Positions 29,375 to 39,440 are shown, numbered from the stretch's first letter. The stretch is DNA of 64,000 nt from Candidatus Vesicomyosocius sp. SY067_SCS001 (GCF_014706615.1 NZ_CP054877.1:682001-746000); one strand, 5' to 3'. Made by a program: numbers and translations. Notes: a model not told the origin generated them from the letters alone.

Positions 29375-30459
29375 TGAATTCATCTATCCTGGCTAAATTA
29401 GAGCAATTATCAATGCGTCTTGAAGAAATAAGTATTATGCTATCTGATCCAGAGATAGTTAGTAATGTTAAAAAGTTCACAAAACTATCCATTGAATACG
29501 CTCAATTAACCCCAGTCAACCAACAATTTCAAACCTATTTATCACATCAAAAAAACCTAGAAGATGCACAATTAATGCTATTTGAAGACGACATGGAAAT
29601 CAAAACTATGGCTAAAGAAGAAATACTTAATACTAAAAAAATTTTAAGTCAACTTGATCTAAAACTTAAGAAATCTATCTTACCAAAAAACCCTAACGAT
29701 TCTCGAAATATTATTATTGAAATTAGAGCAGGTACAGGCGGCGATGAAGCCAGTATTTTTTCAGGTGATTTGTTTAAAATATACTGTCGATACAGCGAAA
29801 AGCAAAAATGGACAATAGAAATTATTAGCTCTAGTATTGGTGAACACGGCGGTTTTAAAGAAATTATTGCTCGTATTAGCGGAATAAATGTTTACTCAAA
29901 ATTAAAATTTGAATCTGGTGCACATCGTGTACAACGCGTACCAACAACTGAAAACCAAGGTCGAATACATACTTCTGCTTGTACCGTTGCCATCATGCCT
30001 GAAGTTAAAAATATTGAAGAAATCAATATTAATATAAATGATGTTCGTATCGATACTTTCAGAGCCAGTGGTGCAGGCGGTCAACATGTTAATAAAACTG
30101 ATTCTGCTGTACGTGTAACACATCTTCCAACTGGAACTGTAGTTGAATGCCAAGATGGTCGTTCACAACATAAAAATAAAGCCCAAGCAATGTCAGTATT
30201 AGCATCACGCATTCTTGATGCACAACAACAAGAACAACAAGAACAACAATCATCAACTCGTAAAGAGTTAATAGGTAGCGGCGATCGATCACAACGTATC
30301 CGTACCTATAATTACCCGCAAGGACGCATTACCGACCATCGCATTAATCTAACCTTATACAAACTAACAGAAATTATGGAAGGTGATTTAAATGCAATAA
30401 TTAAGCCCTTAATTATCGAACAACAAACTAATCAACTAATTGAATTAAATAATCCTTAA
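29374..30459 (+). CDS. prfA: Peptide chain release factor 1
   Basis: A 361-residue RF1. It recognises UAA and UAG stop codons and triggers peptide release; the GGQ catalytic motif is in [18 protein letters not shown] (about residues 228-245), and the anticodon-like PxT element lies near [10 protein letters not shown]. Coupled by one-base overlap to hemA. In many relatives prmC (the methyltransferase that modifies the GGQ glutamine) follows directly; no such gene is seen in the next 640 bp. Otherwise intact. Confidence 0.95.
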   Translation: MNSSILAKLEQLSMRLEEISIMLSDPEIVSNVKKFTKLSIEYAQLTPVNQQFQTYLSHQKNLEDAQLMLFEDDMEIKTMAKEEILNTKKILSQLDLKLKKSILPKNPNDSRNIIIEIRAGTGGDEASIFSGDLFKIYCRYSEKQKWTIEIISSSIGEHGGFKEIIARISGINVYSKLKFESGAHRVQRVPTTENQGRIHTSACTVAIMPEVKNIEEINININDVRIDTFRASGAGGQHVNKTDSAVRVTHLPTGTVVECQDGRSQHKNKAQAMSVLASRILDAQQQEQQEQQSSTRKELIGSGDRSQRIRTYNYPQGRITDHRINLTLYKLTEIMEGDLNAIIKPLIIEQQTNQLIELNNP

Positions 30460-31099
30460 AAAATACTATACCAATCAAATATAGAAAAACCATACTTATA
30501 GTAAATAGCTACCACTATGATTATTTAGATAAAATAAGAAAATATAATCAATTGTTAATATTTAGATCTTTAGATAGATTTTATACGGTTCTTAACCTAT
30601 TACTACCTCTTAAAAGAGCTCAATCAAAATATTAAAATAACCAAAACTTTTTAAACAAAAATATTATTATTGGTAATGGCAGATTAAGATACAAATAGGG
30701 GTAGATACAAACACATATACACAACAGTAATCTAAGTTAGTAAACAATAAATATAATTTTACTTAAAAGTTCTTTCCACCTAAAAAAGAATTAACACAAA
30801 CATTCTATTATTCATAACTATACTTCCTTTAATCTTACTGGACAAGAAGGCTAAATAATGTTTTTATTAAAATTATTCCCACAATATAAGTGAATATAAT
30901 ACTTTGACAAATCTATAAGATATTATTCACATTTTTTTAAAAGATGTGTCTTATTCTTCCTCTTTCTAAATATAAATAACTCCTTGAGTATTTATTTAAA
31001 GCAAAAAAATAATAATTATAATAAAATTCTAGATACTTCCTAAATTTTTTAGAAGAAATAATGGTCGTTTTATAAACTTCATAAGTTATATTAATCTCT
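30460..31099. other. Gene-free stretch after prfA
   Basis: 640 bp of very A+T-rich DNA. It is the expected place for prmC, but I could not recover any convincing prmC fragment in either strand. It contains no obvious hairpin with a T run. Confidence 0.55.
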
Positions 31100-31903
31100 T
31101 TAAATTAATTTTTTATATGCAAGTTGTGATAATAAGAATAACCCACCTAGAGTAATTACAATCGCTGGTCCTGTTGCTACATCATAAAACATTGAAACAC
31201 TAATACCAATAGTAACTGCAACCATAGAAATAATAACTGACTGAAATACCATGCCGCTAGGTGTATTAGAAAATGCTCTAGCAACGGCTGGTGGAATAAT
31301 CAATAAAGAGGTAATTAAAAGCACACCTACAATTTGTACTGAAACAGACACAGCTAACGCAATCATTAACATAAATAACAACTGATAAAAATCTCTATTA
31401 AGACCTTGTGCAACTGCTAATTCTTCATTTAAAGTTAGTAATAATAAACGCTGCCAAAAAATAATGAGTAGTAATCCAAGTACTGTCAAAATTACATACA
31501 CCCAAATAATATCAGAGTTAGTGATAGATAAAATATCACCAAATAAGAGTGAAAAATAGTCCGTATTAGTTTCGCCAATAAAACCTAAAACGACAATACC
31601 TAACGATAAAAAAATATGTGAAAAAATACCTAAAATAGTATCGTTAGATAAAAAATTTTTTCGTTGCAAGATAACAATAAATATTGCAAATATTATACCT
31701 ACCATTACCAAGCCAAAATGCATTCCTAAGCCACTAACAAAACCTAAAGATGTACCCAAAAGTGCTGAATGTGAAATAGATTCTGAGAAATAACTCATAC
31801 GTTTCCAAATAACAAAACAACCCAATGAACCTGAAATAATTGAAATGCCAATGGCTGCTAAAATAGCCCTAAAAATAAAATCTTCCAAATGGATTAGTGA
31901 CAA
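31100..31903 (-). CDS. znuB: ABC-type zinc/manganese transporter permease (ZnuB family)
   Basis: A 267-residue membrane permease of the ABC-3 family with about eight hydrophobic segments. The start MSLIHLEDFIFRAILAAIGI and the segment GCFVIWKRMSYFSESISHSA (ZnuB-type) identify it. It would form the channel of a ZnuABC Zn(II) importer, but neither the binding protein nor the ATPase lies in this window. Its start overlaps the end of fur by 10 bp on the same strand, so it is translated from the fur message. A comparable zur-znuC-znuB order exists in Pseudomonas and relatives, which raises the question of what the regulator senses. Confidence 0.88.
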   Translation of the reverse strand: MSLIHLEDFIFRAILAAIGISIISGSLGCFVIWKRMSYFSESISHSALLGTSLGFVSGLGMHFGLVMVGIIFAIFIVILQRKNFLSNDTILGIFSHIFLSLGIVVLGFIGETNTDYFSLLFGDILSITNSDIIWVYVILTVLGLLLIIFWQRLLLLTLNEELAVAQGLNRDFYQLLFMLMIALAVSVSVQIVGVLLITSLLIIPPAVARAFSNTPSGMVFQSVIISMVAVTIGISVSMFYDVATGPAIVITLGGLFLLSQLAYKKLI

Positions 31904-32301
31904 CCCTTACAAAAACCGTATAAATACAAGCAATGATCGGTCAGTTGGTAACCATATTTATTAGCAATATCATGCTGATGTTGCTCAATTACCTCATCAG
32001 AGAATTCATCAATTTTACCACACTTAACGCATACTAGATGATCGTGATGTTCTACATTTGATAGCTCAAACACACTTTGACCATTATCAAAGTTAAGTTT
32101 ATTTACCATGCCTGCCTCTTCAAACTGAGTAAGTACTCTATAAATCGTAGCTACACCCACTTCTGCACCTTGCATCATCAAAGTACGATAAATATCCTCG
32201 GCGCTCATATGATGATTATCACTAGTTTCTAAAATTTCCAAAATTTTTAATCTTGGTAGTGTAACTTTAAGCCCCGCACTTTTTAAATCCTGAGCATCCA
32301 T
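31894..32301 (-). CDS. fur: Fur family metal-dependent repressor
   Basis: A 135-residue regulator. The beginning SAGLKVTLPRLKILEILE is close to E. coli Fur and the winged helix contains GVATIYRVLTQFEEAGMV. Metal sites include VEHHDHLVCVKCGKIDEF, with the first CxxC pair, and a second cysteine pair in FCKGCH at the C-terminus. Upstream and divergent is bamE, the usual partner of fur in gammaproteobacteria, so I call it Fur rather than Zur. The overlap with znuB keeps Zur as an alternative. The Fur-box-like palindromes at 10123-10172 are plausible targets. Confidence 0.87.
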   Translation of the reverse strand: MDAQDLKSAGLKVTLPRLKILEILETSDNHHMSAEDIYRTLMMQGAEVGVATIYRVLTQFEEAGMVNKLNFDNGQSVFELSNVEHHDHLVCVKCGKIDEFSDEVIEQHQHDIANKYGYQLTDHCLYLYGFCKGCH

Positions 32302-32366
32302 ATCTAATATCCTTAATGTAAAATTAGTTAATAATTTTCAACTATTTTAAATTAAAAAACCAGTAA

Positions 32367-32864
32367 ATGAACAAATTAACTTTGATTGTATTCTTAATTC
32401 TATTTCTATCTGCATGTTTACCTAAAATACCAGGCATATCATTACCAATATTATATAAAAATGACATCCATCAAGGATCAATACTGGAAAGATTTAAAGT
32501 TAATCAATTAAAATTAGGAATGTCAAAAGATGAAGTACAAAATCTAATTGGTTCACCAAGCATTATTGATACTTTTCATAACAATCAGTGGGATTATATT
32601 AATCACTCTACTTTACATAAAAAAAACAATATTCATTATCGCCTGATATTGAAGTTTAATAATAACAATTTGATACATATCAATACCAGTGGTATTAGCT
32701 CATTATCACAGTTAACTGACAAAGAAAGAAAAATAGAAAACAAACGTATTAGAGATAAACAAACATCAGAAAAAGCTAAAGTAGTAGTAAAAATTACTAA
32801 AGAAAAAGCTTTGTCTAAAACTAAAATATTAAAGAGTAATTCAACCACCATATTCATAAATTAA
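32367..32864 (+). CDS. bamE: Outer-membrane assembly lipoprotein BamE (SmpA/OmlA)
   Basis: A 165-residue lipoprotein. The signal MNKLTLIVFLILFLSAC ends in a lipobox with C17. The core KVNQLKLGMSKDEVQNLIGS (about residues 48-67), followed by WDYINH, is the SmpA/OmlA signature. BamE is a small lipoprotein of the BAM complex that folds outer-membrane beta-barrels. E. coli BamE is 113 residues; this one has a basic, lysine-rich C-terminal extension of about 50. Divergent from fur, as in Pseudomonas and others. Intact despite decay of lolB elsewhere, which would be needed for outer-membrane localisation of lipoproteins. Confidence 0.88.
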   Translation: MNKLTLIVFLILFLSACLPKIPGISLPILYKNDIHQGSILERFKVNQLKLGMSKDEVQNLIGSPSIIDTFHNNQWDYINHSTLHKKNNIHYRLILKFNNNNLIHINTSGISSLSQLTDKERKIENKRIRDKQTSEKAKVVVKITKEKALSKTKILKSNSTTIFIN

Positions 32865-32943
32865 CAAATTAAATAGAAAATATTGTCAACAAATAAATAA
32901 GTTGTTAATATAAAAATACCTTGGTATAAATTCTAATAATTAA

Positions 32944-33891
32944 CTACCTGTAAAATCCAATTAAATTTTTAGATATTAACTTATCACTAATAGCCAATGC
33001 AATACCATTAATACTTACTTCAGTTAATTGTTCTAATAGAGTCTTTTCTTTTTCAAATAAAACTCTTGAATCAATACCAATAATATGTTTAGCAACATAA
33101 TTCGTATCTGCAATACCATCTATTAACCCTAATTTATTAGCATCTTGACCTAGCCAAATCAAACCTGTAAACAAATCTTTATGTTTTGATAGCTTGTCAC
33201 CTCTACCTGCTTTAACAGCATTAATAAAATTTTGATGCAATTTATCTAATACATGAGTTTGAATGTGCTCTAATATTTTTTCATTTTCTGGAGAAAAAGG
33301 GTCTAACAAGCCCTTATATTTTCCTGCGGTATAGAGCCGTCTTTTAATACCTAATTTTTTAATGGCATCAACTGCGCCAAAACTAGACATAATAACACCA
33401 ATACTACCAATAATTGAAGATTCATCGGCATATATTTCATCAGCAGCTGAAGCGATATAATAACAACCTGAAGCACAAACATCTTCAACCACCACATAAA
33501 ATTTTTTATCAAATTGTTTTTTTAAACGAATAATAGCCTTATAAATCCTACTGGATTGTACAGGCGAACCACCTGGTGAATTAATTCTTAAGATAATAGC
33601 TTTTGCATTTTCTGACTTAAATGCACTACGTAATAACTCAATAGTCTCATCAGCATCAATTGAACCTGAACTTTGAATGGTGCCACTTAGCACTACTTCA
33701 GCAATAAAAGGAGATTCTTTTTTAAGTGCTATCTTTAATACGCCATTTTCGCTCACACCAATATAAGATATAAAAATAAAATAACTAACAAATAATATAC
33801 TAAATATAATACGCCAACGATATTTGGATTTATTTTGACGTACAAATTCTTGTGCAATATCGGCTAGTTGTTCATCAGCGGTACGTTTCAT
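32944..33891 (-). CDS. sppA: Signal peptide peptidase SppA, 36K-type (S49)
   Basis: A 315-residue membrane protease. An N-terminal anchor (residues 26-46, IIFSILFVSYFIFISYIG) precedes the protease domain. The nucleophile serine is in VVEDVCASGCYYIASA and the general-base lysine in AGKYKGLLDPF, the order known for the short single-domain SppA. It cuts leftover signal peptides in the membrane after export. It converges to nothing and its 5' end is divergent from ccmA by 15 bp, so shared regulatory sequence there is short. No sign of damage. Confidence 0.9.
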   Translation of the reverse strand: MKRTADEQLADIAQEFVRQNKSKYRWRIIFSILFVSYFIFISYIGVSENGVLKIALKKESPFIAEVVLSGTIQSSGSIDADETIELLRSAFKSENAKAIILRINSPGGSPVQSSRIYKAIIRLKKQFDKKFYVVVEDVCASGCYYIASAADEIYADESSIIGSIGVIMSSFGAVDAIKKLGIKRRLYTAGKYKGLLDPFSPENEKILEHIQTHVLDKLHQNFINAVKAGRGDKLSKHKDLFTGLIWLGQDANKLGLIDGIADTNYVAKHIIGIDSRVLFEKEKTLLEQLTEVSINGIALAISDKLISKNLIGFYR

Positions 33892-33906
33892 ATATAATCT
33901 TCATTT

Positions 33907-34503
33907 ATGTTAAAAGTAGATAATCTTAGTTGCCAAAAAGGCTACAACCTTTTATTCAGCAATCTTTCTTTTAAAGTTAACTCAGGTGATATTTTACGCA
34001 TTACTGGAACTAATGGTAGTGGTAAAACTTCACTTCTTAAAATTCTAGCCGGGCTTGATGTCCAAGAACAAGGTAATGTTTTTTTAGACAATCATAAACT
34101 CAAGTCAGAAGCCTACCAAAAAGAAATTTTTTATTTAGGCCACTTGTCAGCACTCAGTCAAGAATTAAGCACTCTTGAGAATCTTGAATTTTTGACAGAG
34201 CTTAATAAATCTACCAAACAAATACAATTAACTAAAGCATTAAAAAGTATCGGTTTAAAAGGTTATGAAAATGAATACTGTGACAAGCTTTCAGCAGGGC
34301 AGAAACGACGTGTTATCCTAGCAGGCTTATTCATTTCTAATGCGAAAATTTGGCTATTAGATGAACCTTTTACTGCACTTGATACTGAGGGGGTAACAAT
34401 CATTGAAAGTAGAATTACAAAACACTGTAAGCAAGGTGGATTATGCTTATTTACTACACATCAAAATTCAAACCTCCTTAATCAAAAAGTGTTAGAACTA
34501 TGA
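33907..34503 (+). CDS. ccmA: Cytochrome c maturation ABC ATPase CcmA
   Basis: A 198-residue ABC ATPase with Walker A GTNGSGKTSLL (about residues 37-47), signature LSAGQKRRV and Walker B IWLLDEPFTALD. CcmA with CcmB powers release of haem-loaded CcmE in the cytochrome c maturation pathway. The stop codon overlaps the ccmB start by 4 bp (ATGA). Only ccmA and ccmB are in this segment, with ccmC and the remaining genes elsewhere. C-type cytochromes that would use it include the di-haem oxidoreductase at 13817-15184. Confidence is high because of the ccmB partner. Confidence 0.9.
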   Translation: MLKVDNLSCQKGYNLLFSNLSFKVNSGDILRITGTNGSGKTSLLKILAGLDVQEQGNVFLDNHKLKSEAYQKEIFYLGHLSALSQELSTLENLEFLTELNKSTKQIQLTKALKSIGLKGYENEYCDKLSAGQKRRVILAGLFISNAKIWLLDEPFTALDTEGVTIIESRITKHCKQGGLCLFTTHQNSNLLNQKVLEL

Positions 34504-35165
34504 ATATTTACCTACAAGCATTAAAACGTGACTTACGTATTGCTGTTCGCAACCCTTCTAGTATACTAAACCCTTTGTTATTTTTTATAATATCAGTATC
34601 ATTATTTCCCTTAGCTATTAGCTCTGAGGCTGCTATACTCTCCACAATTGGATCAGGCATTATCTGGGTTACTTCAATGCTCTCCATGTTACTTTCACTT
34701 AATGCTTTATTTCATCATGATTTTGAAAATGGTGTTTTAGAACAAATAGTGATTTCTCACCATTCACTACCTTTACTTATTCTATCAAAAATTACCGCTC
34801 ATTGGATTTTGACTGGTATTCCTATTATTCTATTATCTCCTTTATTTGGATTATTTTTATTTCTTGATAACAATGGTGTTTATGTATTAATGATAACGCT
34901 ATTATTAGCCACTCCAAGTTTAAGTCTTATTGGAGCTATTGGGGCTTCACTTATTGTTGGTATAAAAAATTCTGGCATGTTATTATCTTTGCTGATACTA
35001 CCTTTGTATATTCCTATTCTTATTTTTGCTTCAAGTGCTGTCTCTCAAGCACAATTTGGTTTAGTAATTACAGGTCAATTGTATTTTTTAGCTACCATTC
35101 TCATATTAAGTTTAATGAGTGCACCATTTATTAGTGGTATTGCTTTAAAGATAAGCCTAGAATAA
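34500..35165 (+). CDS. ccmB: Cytochrome c maturation ABC permease CcmB
   Basis: A 221-residue membrane protein with six hydrophobic spans, beginning MNIYLQALKRDLRIAVRNPS, a family-typical amphipathic N-terminus, and containing the family segment NGVLEQIVISHHSLPLLILSK. It pairs with CcmA. It overlaps ccmA by 4 bp. The riboswitch and terminator leading metK follow directly; ccmC, which normally comes next, is absent here. Frame is clean. Confidence 0.9.
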   Translation: MNIYLQALKRDLRIAVRNPSSILNPLLFFIISVSLFPLAISSEAAILSTIGSGIIWVTSMLSMLLSLNALFHHDFENGVLEQIVISHHSLPLLILSKITAHWILTGIPIILLSPLFGLFLFLDNNGVYVLMITLLLATPSLSLIGAIGASLIVGIKNSGMLLSLLILPLYIPILIFASSAVSQAQFGLVITGQLYFLATILILSLMSAPFISGIALKISLE

Positions 35166-35191
35166 TCAGTTATTTGTGCTATAATTTTAAC

Positions 35192-35262
35192 TATCACGCT
35201 GATTTGTCCCGATTGCTAGCGTTGCTACCAAAATAGGAAGCTAAAACAAGCTAAAGTAGGTG
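35192..35262 (+). promoter_or_regulatory. SAM-II-like riboswitch upstream of metK
   Basis: Leader RNA carries the SAM-II core in order: P1 stem ACGCT (35196-35200) with AGCGT (35218-35222), the conserved GATTTG (35201-35206) directly after the first arm, then TCCC and ATTGC in the loop, and the downstream conserved GCTAAA (35250-35255) preceded by CAA that can pair with TTG of the loop; GG at 35259-35260 can pair with CC (35208-35209). A second AAGCTAAA at 35238-35245 is a near repeat. It sits before metK, which makes S-adenosylmethionine. SAM-II is a small H-type pseudoknot class. SAM-V, which shares the same core, is an alternative. Confidence 0.7.
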
Positions 35263-35277
35263 TTCTCCTTTATTTGG

Positions 35278-35300
35278 AAACCCGCTTTAAGGGTTTTTTT
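35278..35300 (+). terminator. Intrinsic terminator between riboswitch and metK
   Basis: Stem AAACCC (35278-35283) with GGGTTT (35291-35296), 7-nt loop, followed by a T run to 35300. It lies 22 bp before the metK ATG and 15 bp after the riboswitch. The most likely output is SAM-dependent premature termination. Confidence 0.75.
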
Positions 35301-35321
35301 GTTTTTATAAAGGAGAAAAAA

Positions 35322-36455
35322 ATGATATTCACTTCTGAATCTGTATCCGCTGGACACCCTGATAAGATTTGTGATCAAATTTCTGATGCTATCTTAGATG
35401 CAGCATTAACACAAGATAAAAACTCACGTGTTGCTGTTGAAACATTAGTTAAGGGTAATCATGTCGTACTAGCTGGAGAAATTACCACAGGCGCCAATAT
35501 TGATTATGAAAAAATTGTGCGTAATACTATTATTGATATTGGTTATGACAAACAAGAGTATGGTTTTAACGGCAACACTTGTAATATTACCAATTTACTA
35601 GGCGAACAATCTCAAGACATTGCTATAGGTGTTAACGAATCATCTAATCACGAACAAGGGGCAGGAGACCAAGGTTTAATGTTTGGTTATGCTTGTAATA
35701 CAACTGATACATTGATGCCAGCCCCTATTCTATATGCGCATCTTTTGGTTGCGCGTCAAGCGAAACTAATGAAAGATGGTGTATTACCTTGGTTACGCCC
35801 AGATGCAAAATCTCAAGTATCCATGATATATAACGGTCATAAAATCGTAGGTATTGATGCCGTCGTTTTATCAACCCAACATGATAATGATATTTCGCTT
35901 ACAGATTTACGAAAAGTTATCTTAGAAAAAGTAATAAAACCCGTACTACCTAGTAAATGGCTAAGTAATAAAACTCAATATCACATCAACTCAACAGGTC
36001 ATTTTGTCATTGGTGGTCCGGTAGGTGATGCAGGCTTAACAGGTCGTAAAATTATTGTCGATACTTATGGGGGTATGGCCAGACATGGTGGTGGTGCATT
36101 TTCTGGTAAAGACCCATCAAAAGTTGACCGTTCTACAGCATATGCAACACGTTATATAGCTAAAAATATTGTTGCTGCTGGTTTGGCTGATAGATGTGAA
36201 ATTCAAGTCTCTTATGCTATTGGTGTAGCAGAACCTATCTCAATTAATGTAGAAACCTTTGGTACAGGAAAAATCAGTAATCAAGCAATTGAACATTTAA
36301 TACATAAACACTTTGATTTACGTCCTAAAGGCTTAATTGAAATGCTTGATCTTAAACGCCCTATCTATCAACAAACCGCTAGTTATGGCCACTTTGGACG
36401 TACAGAAAATGACATTAGTTGGGAAAAAACTGATCGCGCTCACTTACTAAGATAA
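35322..36455 (+). CDS. metK: S-adenosylmethionine synthetase
   Basis: A 377-residue MetK, close to the 384 residues of E. coli. The start is the ATG at 35322, preceded by AAAGGAGAA; an upstream in-frame extension would run through the terminator hairpin and is rejected. It joins methionine and ATP to S-adenosylmethionine. Visible motifs are [16 protein letters not shown] near the N-terminus, [12 protein letters not shown] and [20 protein letters not shown]. It is followed after 25 bp by ahcY, giving a compact activated-methyl-cycle operon under the SAM-II-like riboswitch. Intact. Confidence 0.96.
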   Translation: MIFTSESVSAGHPDKICDQISDAILDAALTQDKNSRVAVETLVKGNHVVLAGEITTGANIDYEKIVRNTIIDIGYDKQEYGFNGNTCNITNLLGEQSQDIAIGVNESSNHEQGAGDQGLMFGYACNTTDTLMPAPILYAHLLVARQAKLMKDGVLPWLRPDAKSQVSMIYNGHKIVGIDAVVLSTQHDNDISLTDLRKVILEKVIKPVLPSKWLSNKTQYHINSTGHFVIGGPVGDAGLTGRKIIVDTYGGMARHGGGAFSGKDPSKVDRSTAYATRYIAKNIVAAGLADRCEIQVSYAIGVAEPISINVETFGTGKISNQAIEHLIHKHFDLRPKGLIEMLDLKRPIYQQTASYGHFGRTENDISWEKTDRAHLLR

Positions 36456-36480
36456 AAATATTATTGGTATAATAATCAAA

Positions 36481-37851
36481 GTGAATAACTCAACCTTAAA
36501 TAATAAAGATTACAAAATCGCTGATATAAAACTAGCTGATTATGGTCGTAAAGAAATAGAGCTTGCAGAAGCGGAAATGCCAACACTTATGGCACTTAGA
36601 GAAAAATATAAAAATAAACAACCTTTAAAAAATGCTAAAATTATTGGCTGTGTTCACATGACTATTCAAACCGCTGTTTTAATTGAAACACTAATCGATT
36701 TAGGTTCTCAAGTACGTTGGTCAAGTTGCAATATTTTCTCCACTCAAGACCACGCTGCTAGTGCTATGGTAGTAGCTGATATCCCAACCTTTGCCTGGAA
36801 AGGCGAAACTGAAGAGGAATTTTTATGGTGTATTGAACAAACTATTTTAAAAAATGGTAAACCTTGGGCGGCCAATATGGTGATTGATGATGGTGGAGAT
36901 TTAACCCAAATATTACACGAAAAATATCCAGAAATGTTAGCTAACATTCACGGTATTTCTGAAGAAACCACAACAGGTGTCCATCGCTTATTAGAAATGA
37001 TGAAAAAAGGCTTACTTAAGGTCCCTGCTATTAATGTAAACGACTCAGTGACTAAGTCAAAAAATGACAATAAATACGGTTGTCGTCACTCTCTAAATGA
37101 TGCTATTAAACGTAGTACTGATATGCTCATGTCAGGCAAAAAAGTACTAATAATTGGATATGGCGATGTTGGTAAGGGATCTGCACAAAGCCTACGTCAA
37201 GAAAACATGATTGTTAAAATCAGTGAAATTGACCCAATTTGTGCAATGCAAGCTTGCATGGATGGTTTTGAAATTATTTCTCCTTATATCAACGGCATCA
37301 ATACAGGTTTAATTAACGACATTAATAAAGATCTGCTAAATACAACTGATTTAATCGTAACCGCTACAGGTAATATTAATGTTTGTGACAATGCCATGCT
37401 ACAAACCCTTAAATCAGGAGCAGTAGTTTGCAATATTGGACATTTTGATAATGAAATTGACACTCAATATATGCGTGATAATTGGCGTTGGGATGAGATC
37501 AAACCTCAAGTTCATCGTATTTTTAGAACAGACAATAAAAATGACTATTTAATTTTACTGTCCGAAGGTCGTTTAGTAAATTTAGGCAATGCAACAGGAC
37601 ATCCAAGCCGTATCATGGATGGCTCATTTGCCAATCAAGTCTTGGCACAAATTTACTTGTTTAATGCAAAATTTGCCGATAATGGAGGTAATATTTATGT
37701 TAAAGTTCTTCCTAAAAAACTAGATGAAGAGGTAGCTGCAGGTATGGTGAGCGGTTTTAATGGCGTACTTACGATACTGACAGCTACTCAAGCTCATTAC
37801 ATTAATGTCCCAAAAAATGGTCCGTTCAAGCCTGAGAGTTATAAGTATTAA
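36481..37851 (+). CDS. ahcY: S-adenosylhomocysteine hydrolase
   Basis: A 456-residue enzyme with GTG start (36481). It splits S-adenosylhomocysteine into homocysteine and adenosine. Motifs include [14 protein letters not shown], the NAD-binding [14 protein letters not shown] and [10 protein letters not shown], and the C-terminal end KPESYKY with the catalytic-site lysine and tyrosine. The 40-residue insert seen in proteobacterial forms is present. Follows metK directly, so the methyl donor and its inhibitory product are managed by one transcript. Confidence 0.95.
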   Translation: MNNSTLNNKDYKIADIKLADYGRKEIELAEAEMPTLMALREKYKNKQPLKNAKIIGCVHMTIQTAVLIETLIDLGSQVRWSSCNIFSTQDHAASAMVVADIPTFAWKGETEEEFLWCIEQTILKNGKPWAANMVIDDGGDLTQILHEKYPEMLANIHGISEETTTGVHRLLEMMKKGLLKVPAINVNDSVTKSKNDNKYGCRHSLNDAIKRSTDMLMSGKKVLIIGYGDVGKGSAQSLRQENMIVKISEIDPICAMQACMDGFEIISPYINGINTGLINDINKDLLNTTDLIVTATGNINVCDNAMLQTLKSGAVVCNIGHFDNEIDTQYMRDNWRWDEIKPQVHRIFRTDNKNDYLILLSEGRLVNLGNATGHPSRIMDGSFANQVLAQIYLFNAKFADNGGNIYVKVLPKKLDEEVAAGMVSGFNGVLTILTATQAHYINVPKNGPFKPESYKY

Positions 37852-37942
37852 GCTATATTAAGTATTTCACAAAAAATACTCTGGTGCAGGACTTTTATAA
37901 TAATTTTACGGTAAAATTTTTTATTATTTTTATTAAATTAAT

Positions 37943-38866
37943 ATGTCAATTCAAAATTTGGATACTTGTGTTTCATTCCAAAATTTAATCTTAAAACTAC
38001 AAACTTTTTGGAACTCAAAAGGATGTGCTCTATTGCAACCTTTTGATATGGAAATGGGGGCTGGAACCTTTCACCCTGCTACATTTCTAAGAGCTATTGG
38101 TCCTGAACCTTGGAAAGCAGCTTATGTACAACCATCCCGTCGCCCTACCGATGGCCGCTATGGAAAAAATCCAAATCGATTACAACATTATTATCAATTT
38201 CAAGTGTTACTCAAACCATCACCAATAAATATTCAAGATTTATATTTAGAATCTTTAGCTAAAATTAATATTGATTTAACTAAGCATGATATACGCTTTG
38301 TAGAAGATAATTGGGAATCACCAACTTTAGGAGCTTGGGGTTTGGGTTGGGAAGTTTGGTTAAACGGTATGGAAATTTCTCAATTTACCTACTTTCAACA
38401 AGTTGGCGGCTTAACTTGTAAACCTATATCAGGGGAACTTACTTACGGATTAGAACGTTTATCTATGTACTTACAAGGTGTTGATAGTGTATTTGATTTA
38501 ATTTGGGTTGAAGGAATTAGTTATTCTGATGTGTTTCATCAAAATGAAATTGAACAATCGCAATATAACTTTGAGATTGCTAATACCGAAGTATTATTCA
38601 GGCAATTCGATGAAGCAGAAACTATGCATGAAAAACTAATTGAAAGATTATTGCCCTACCCTGCTCATGAGCAAGTCATTAAAGCTTCACATTTATTTAA
38701 TTTACTTGATGCGCGTCATGCTATTAGCGTAACAGATCGCGCACGGTTTATTCGTAAAGTACGTGCTATGAGTAAAAAGGTGGCACAAACTTATTACGAC
38801 TCACGTAAAGCTTTAAACTTTCCAATGCTTAAACAACTCACGAAAGTCAAGCCAAGTAAGAAATAA
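37943..38866 (+). CDS. glyQ: Glycyl-tRNA synthetase alpha subunit
   Basis: A 307-residue GlyQ, normal size. It is the catalytic subunit of the two-chain glycyl-tRNA synthetase. Motifs are [20 protein letters not shown] and [15 protein letters not shown], a class II signature, and YTFFQQ-like [10 protein letters not shown]. glyS, its partner, is 15 kb away on the opposite strand, whereas in most bacteria the two are adjacent. Directly followed, with 1 base between, by yqaA. No damage. Confidence 0.96.
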   Translation: MSIQNLDTCVSFQNLILKLQTFWNSKGCALLQPFDMEMGAGTFHPATFLRAIGPEPWKAAYVQPSRRPTDGRYGKNPNRLQHYYQFQVLLKPSPINIQDLYLESLAKINIDLTKHDIRFVEDNWESPTLGAWGLGWEVWLNGMEISQFTYFQQVGGLTCKPISGELTYGLERLSMYLQGVDSVFDLIWVEGISYSDVFHQNEIEQSQYNFEIANTEVLFRQFDEAETMHEKLIERLLPYPAHEQVIKASHLFNLLDARHAISVTDRARFIRKVRAMSKKVAQTYYDSRKALNFPMLKQLTKVKPSKK

Positions 38867-38867
38867 T

Positions 38868-39440
38868 ATGAATATATTTGCCAAAATTTATTTAAGGATT
38901 CTTAACTTGGTTGAAAGCAAATATATCATTTACTACTTATCAGTAGTTAGTTTTTTAGAGTCTAGTATTTTACCTTACCCACCACCTGATATAATACTAG
39001 CGCCAATGACACTCAAACACCCTGAAAAAGCTTACTATTTTGCTTTTATTTGTACTATTTTTTCAGTATTAGGCGGCTTAATCGGGTACTTTATAGGTGA
39101 GATATTATTACAATTTTTGCTAAATTTTGAACTTATCAAACCAGAATCAGTCACATATATAAAGACATCTTTTAATACTTATGGTATTTGGGCAGTTGGT
39201 ATTGTAGCATTTAGCCCTATTCCTTATAAATTGGCTACCATTACTGCTGGTATTATGTCCATGGCATTATTGCCATTTATTATTATTTCAATCATTACAC
39301 GTGCAACTAGATATTATCTAGTTGTTTCACTAATCAAAGCTTATGGTCAACAATATGATCAGTGGCTAAAAAAATATATCAATCATTTAGGCTATATTTT
39401 AATTATAGTTATTGCACTAGGTGCTTGGTATGCCAGTTAA
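38868..39440 (+). CDS. yqaA: YqaA/DedA-family membrane protein
   Basis: A 190-residue membrane protein with about four to five hydrophobic spans. The core SFLESSILPYPPPDIILAPM and the GYFIGE pair with the second core FSPIPYKLATITAGIM, typical of the DedA/SNARE-associated superfamily. These proteins are linked to lipid carrier and proton-motive-force homeostasis, including undecaprenyl phosphate flipping in some members. Adjacent to nlpD, as in other gammaproteobacteria (surE-pcm-yqaA-nlpD). Overlaps the nlpD start by eleven bases. Confidence 0.85.
   Translation: MNIFAKIYLRILNLVESKYIIYYLSVVSFLESSILPYPPPDIILAPMTLKHPEKAYYFAFICTIFSVLGGLIGYFIGEILLQFLLNFELIKPESVTYIKTSFNTYGIWAVGIVAFSPIPYKLATITAGIMSMALLPFIIISIITRATRYYLVVSLIKAYGQQYDQWLKKYINHLGYILIIVIALGAWYAS

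Noticed and set aside
30460-31099. prmC relic after prfA
   Set aside because: No convincing fragment of the methyltransferase could be read in any frame.
35192-35262. SAH riboswitch ahead of metK-ahcY
   Set aside because: A short AGCGTTGC match to the SAH core is present, but the order and spacing of GATTTG and GCTAAA fit SAM-II better.
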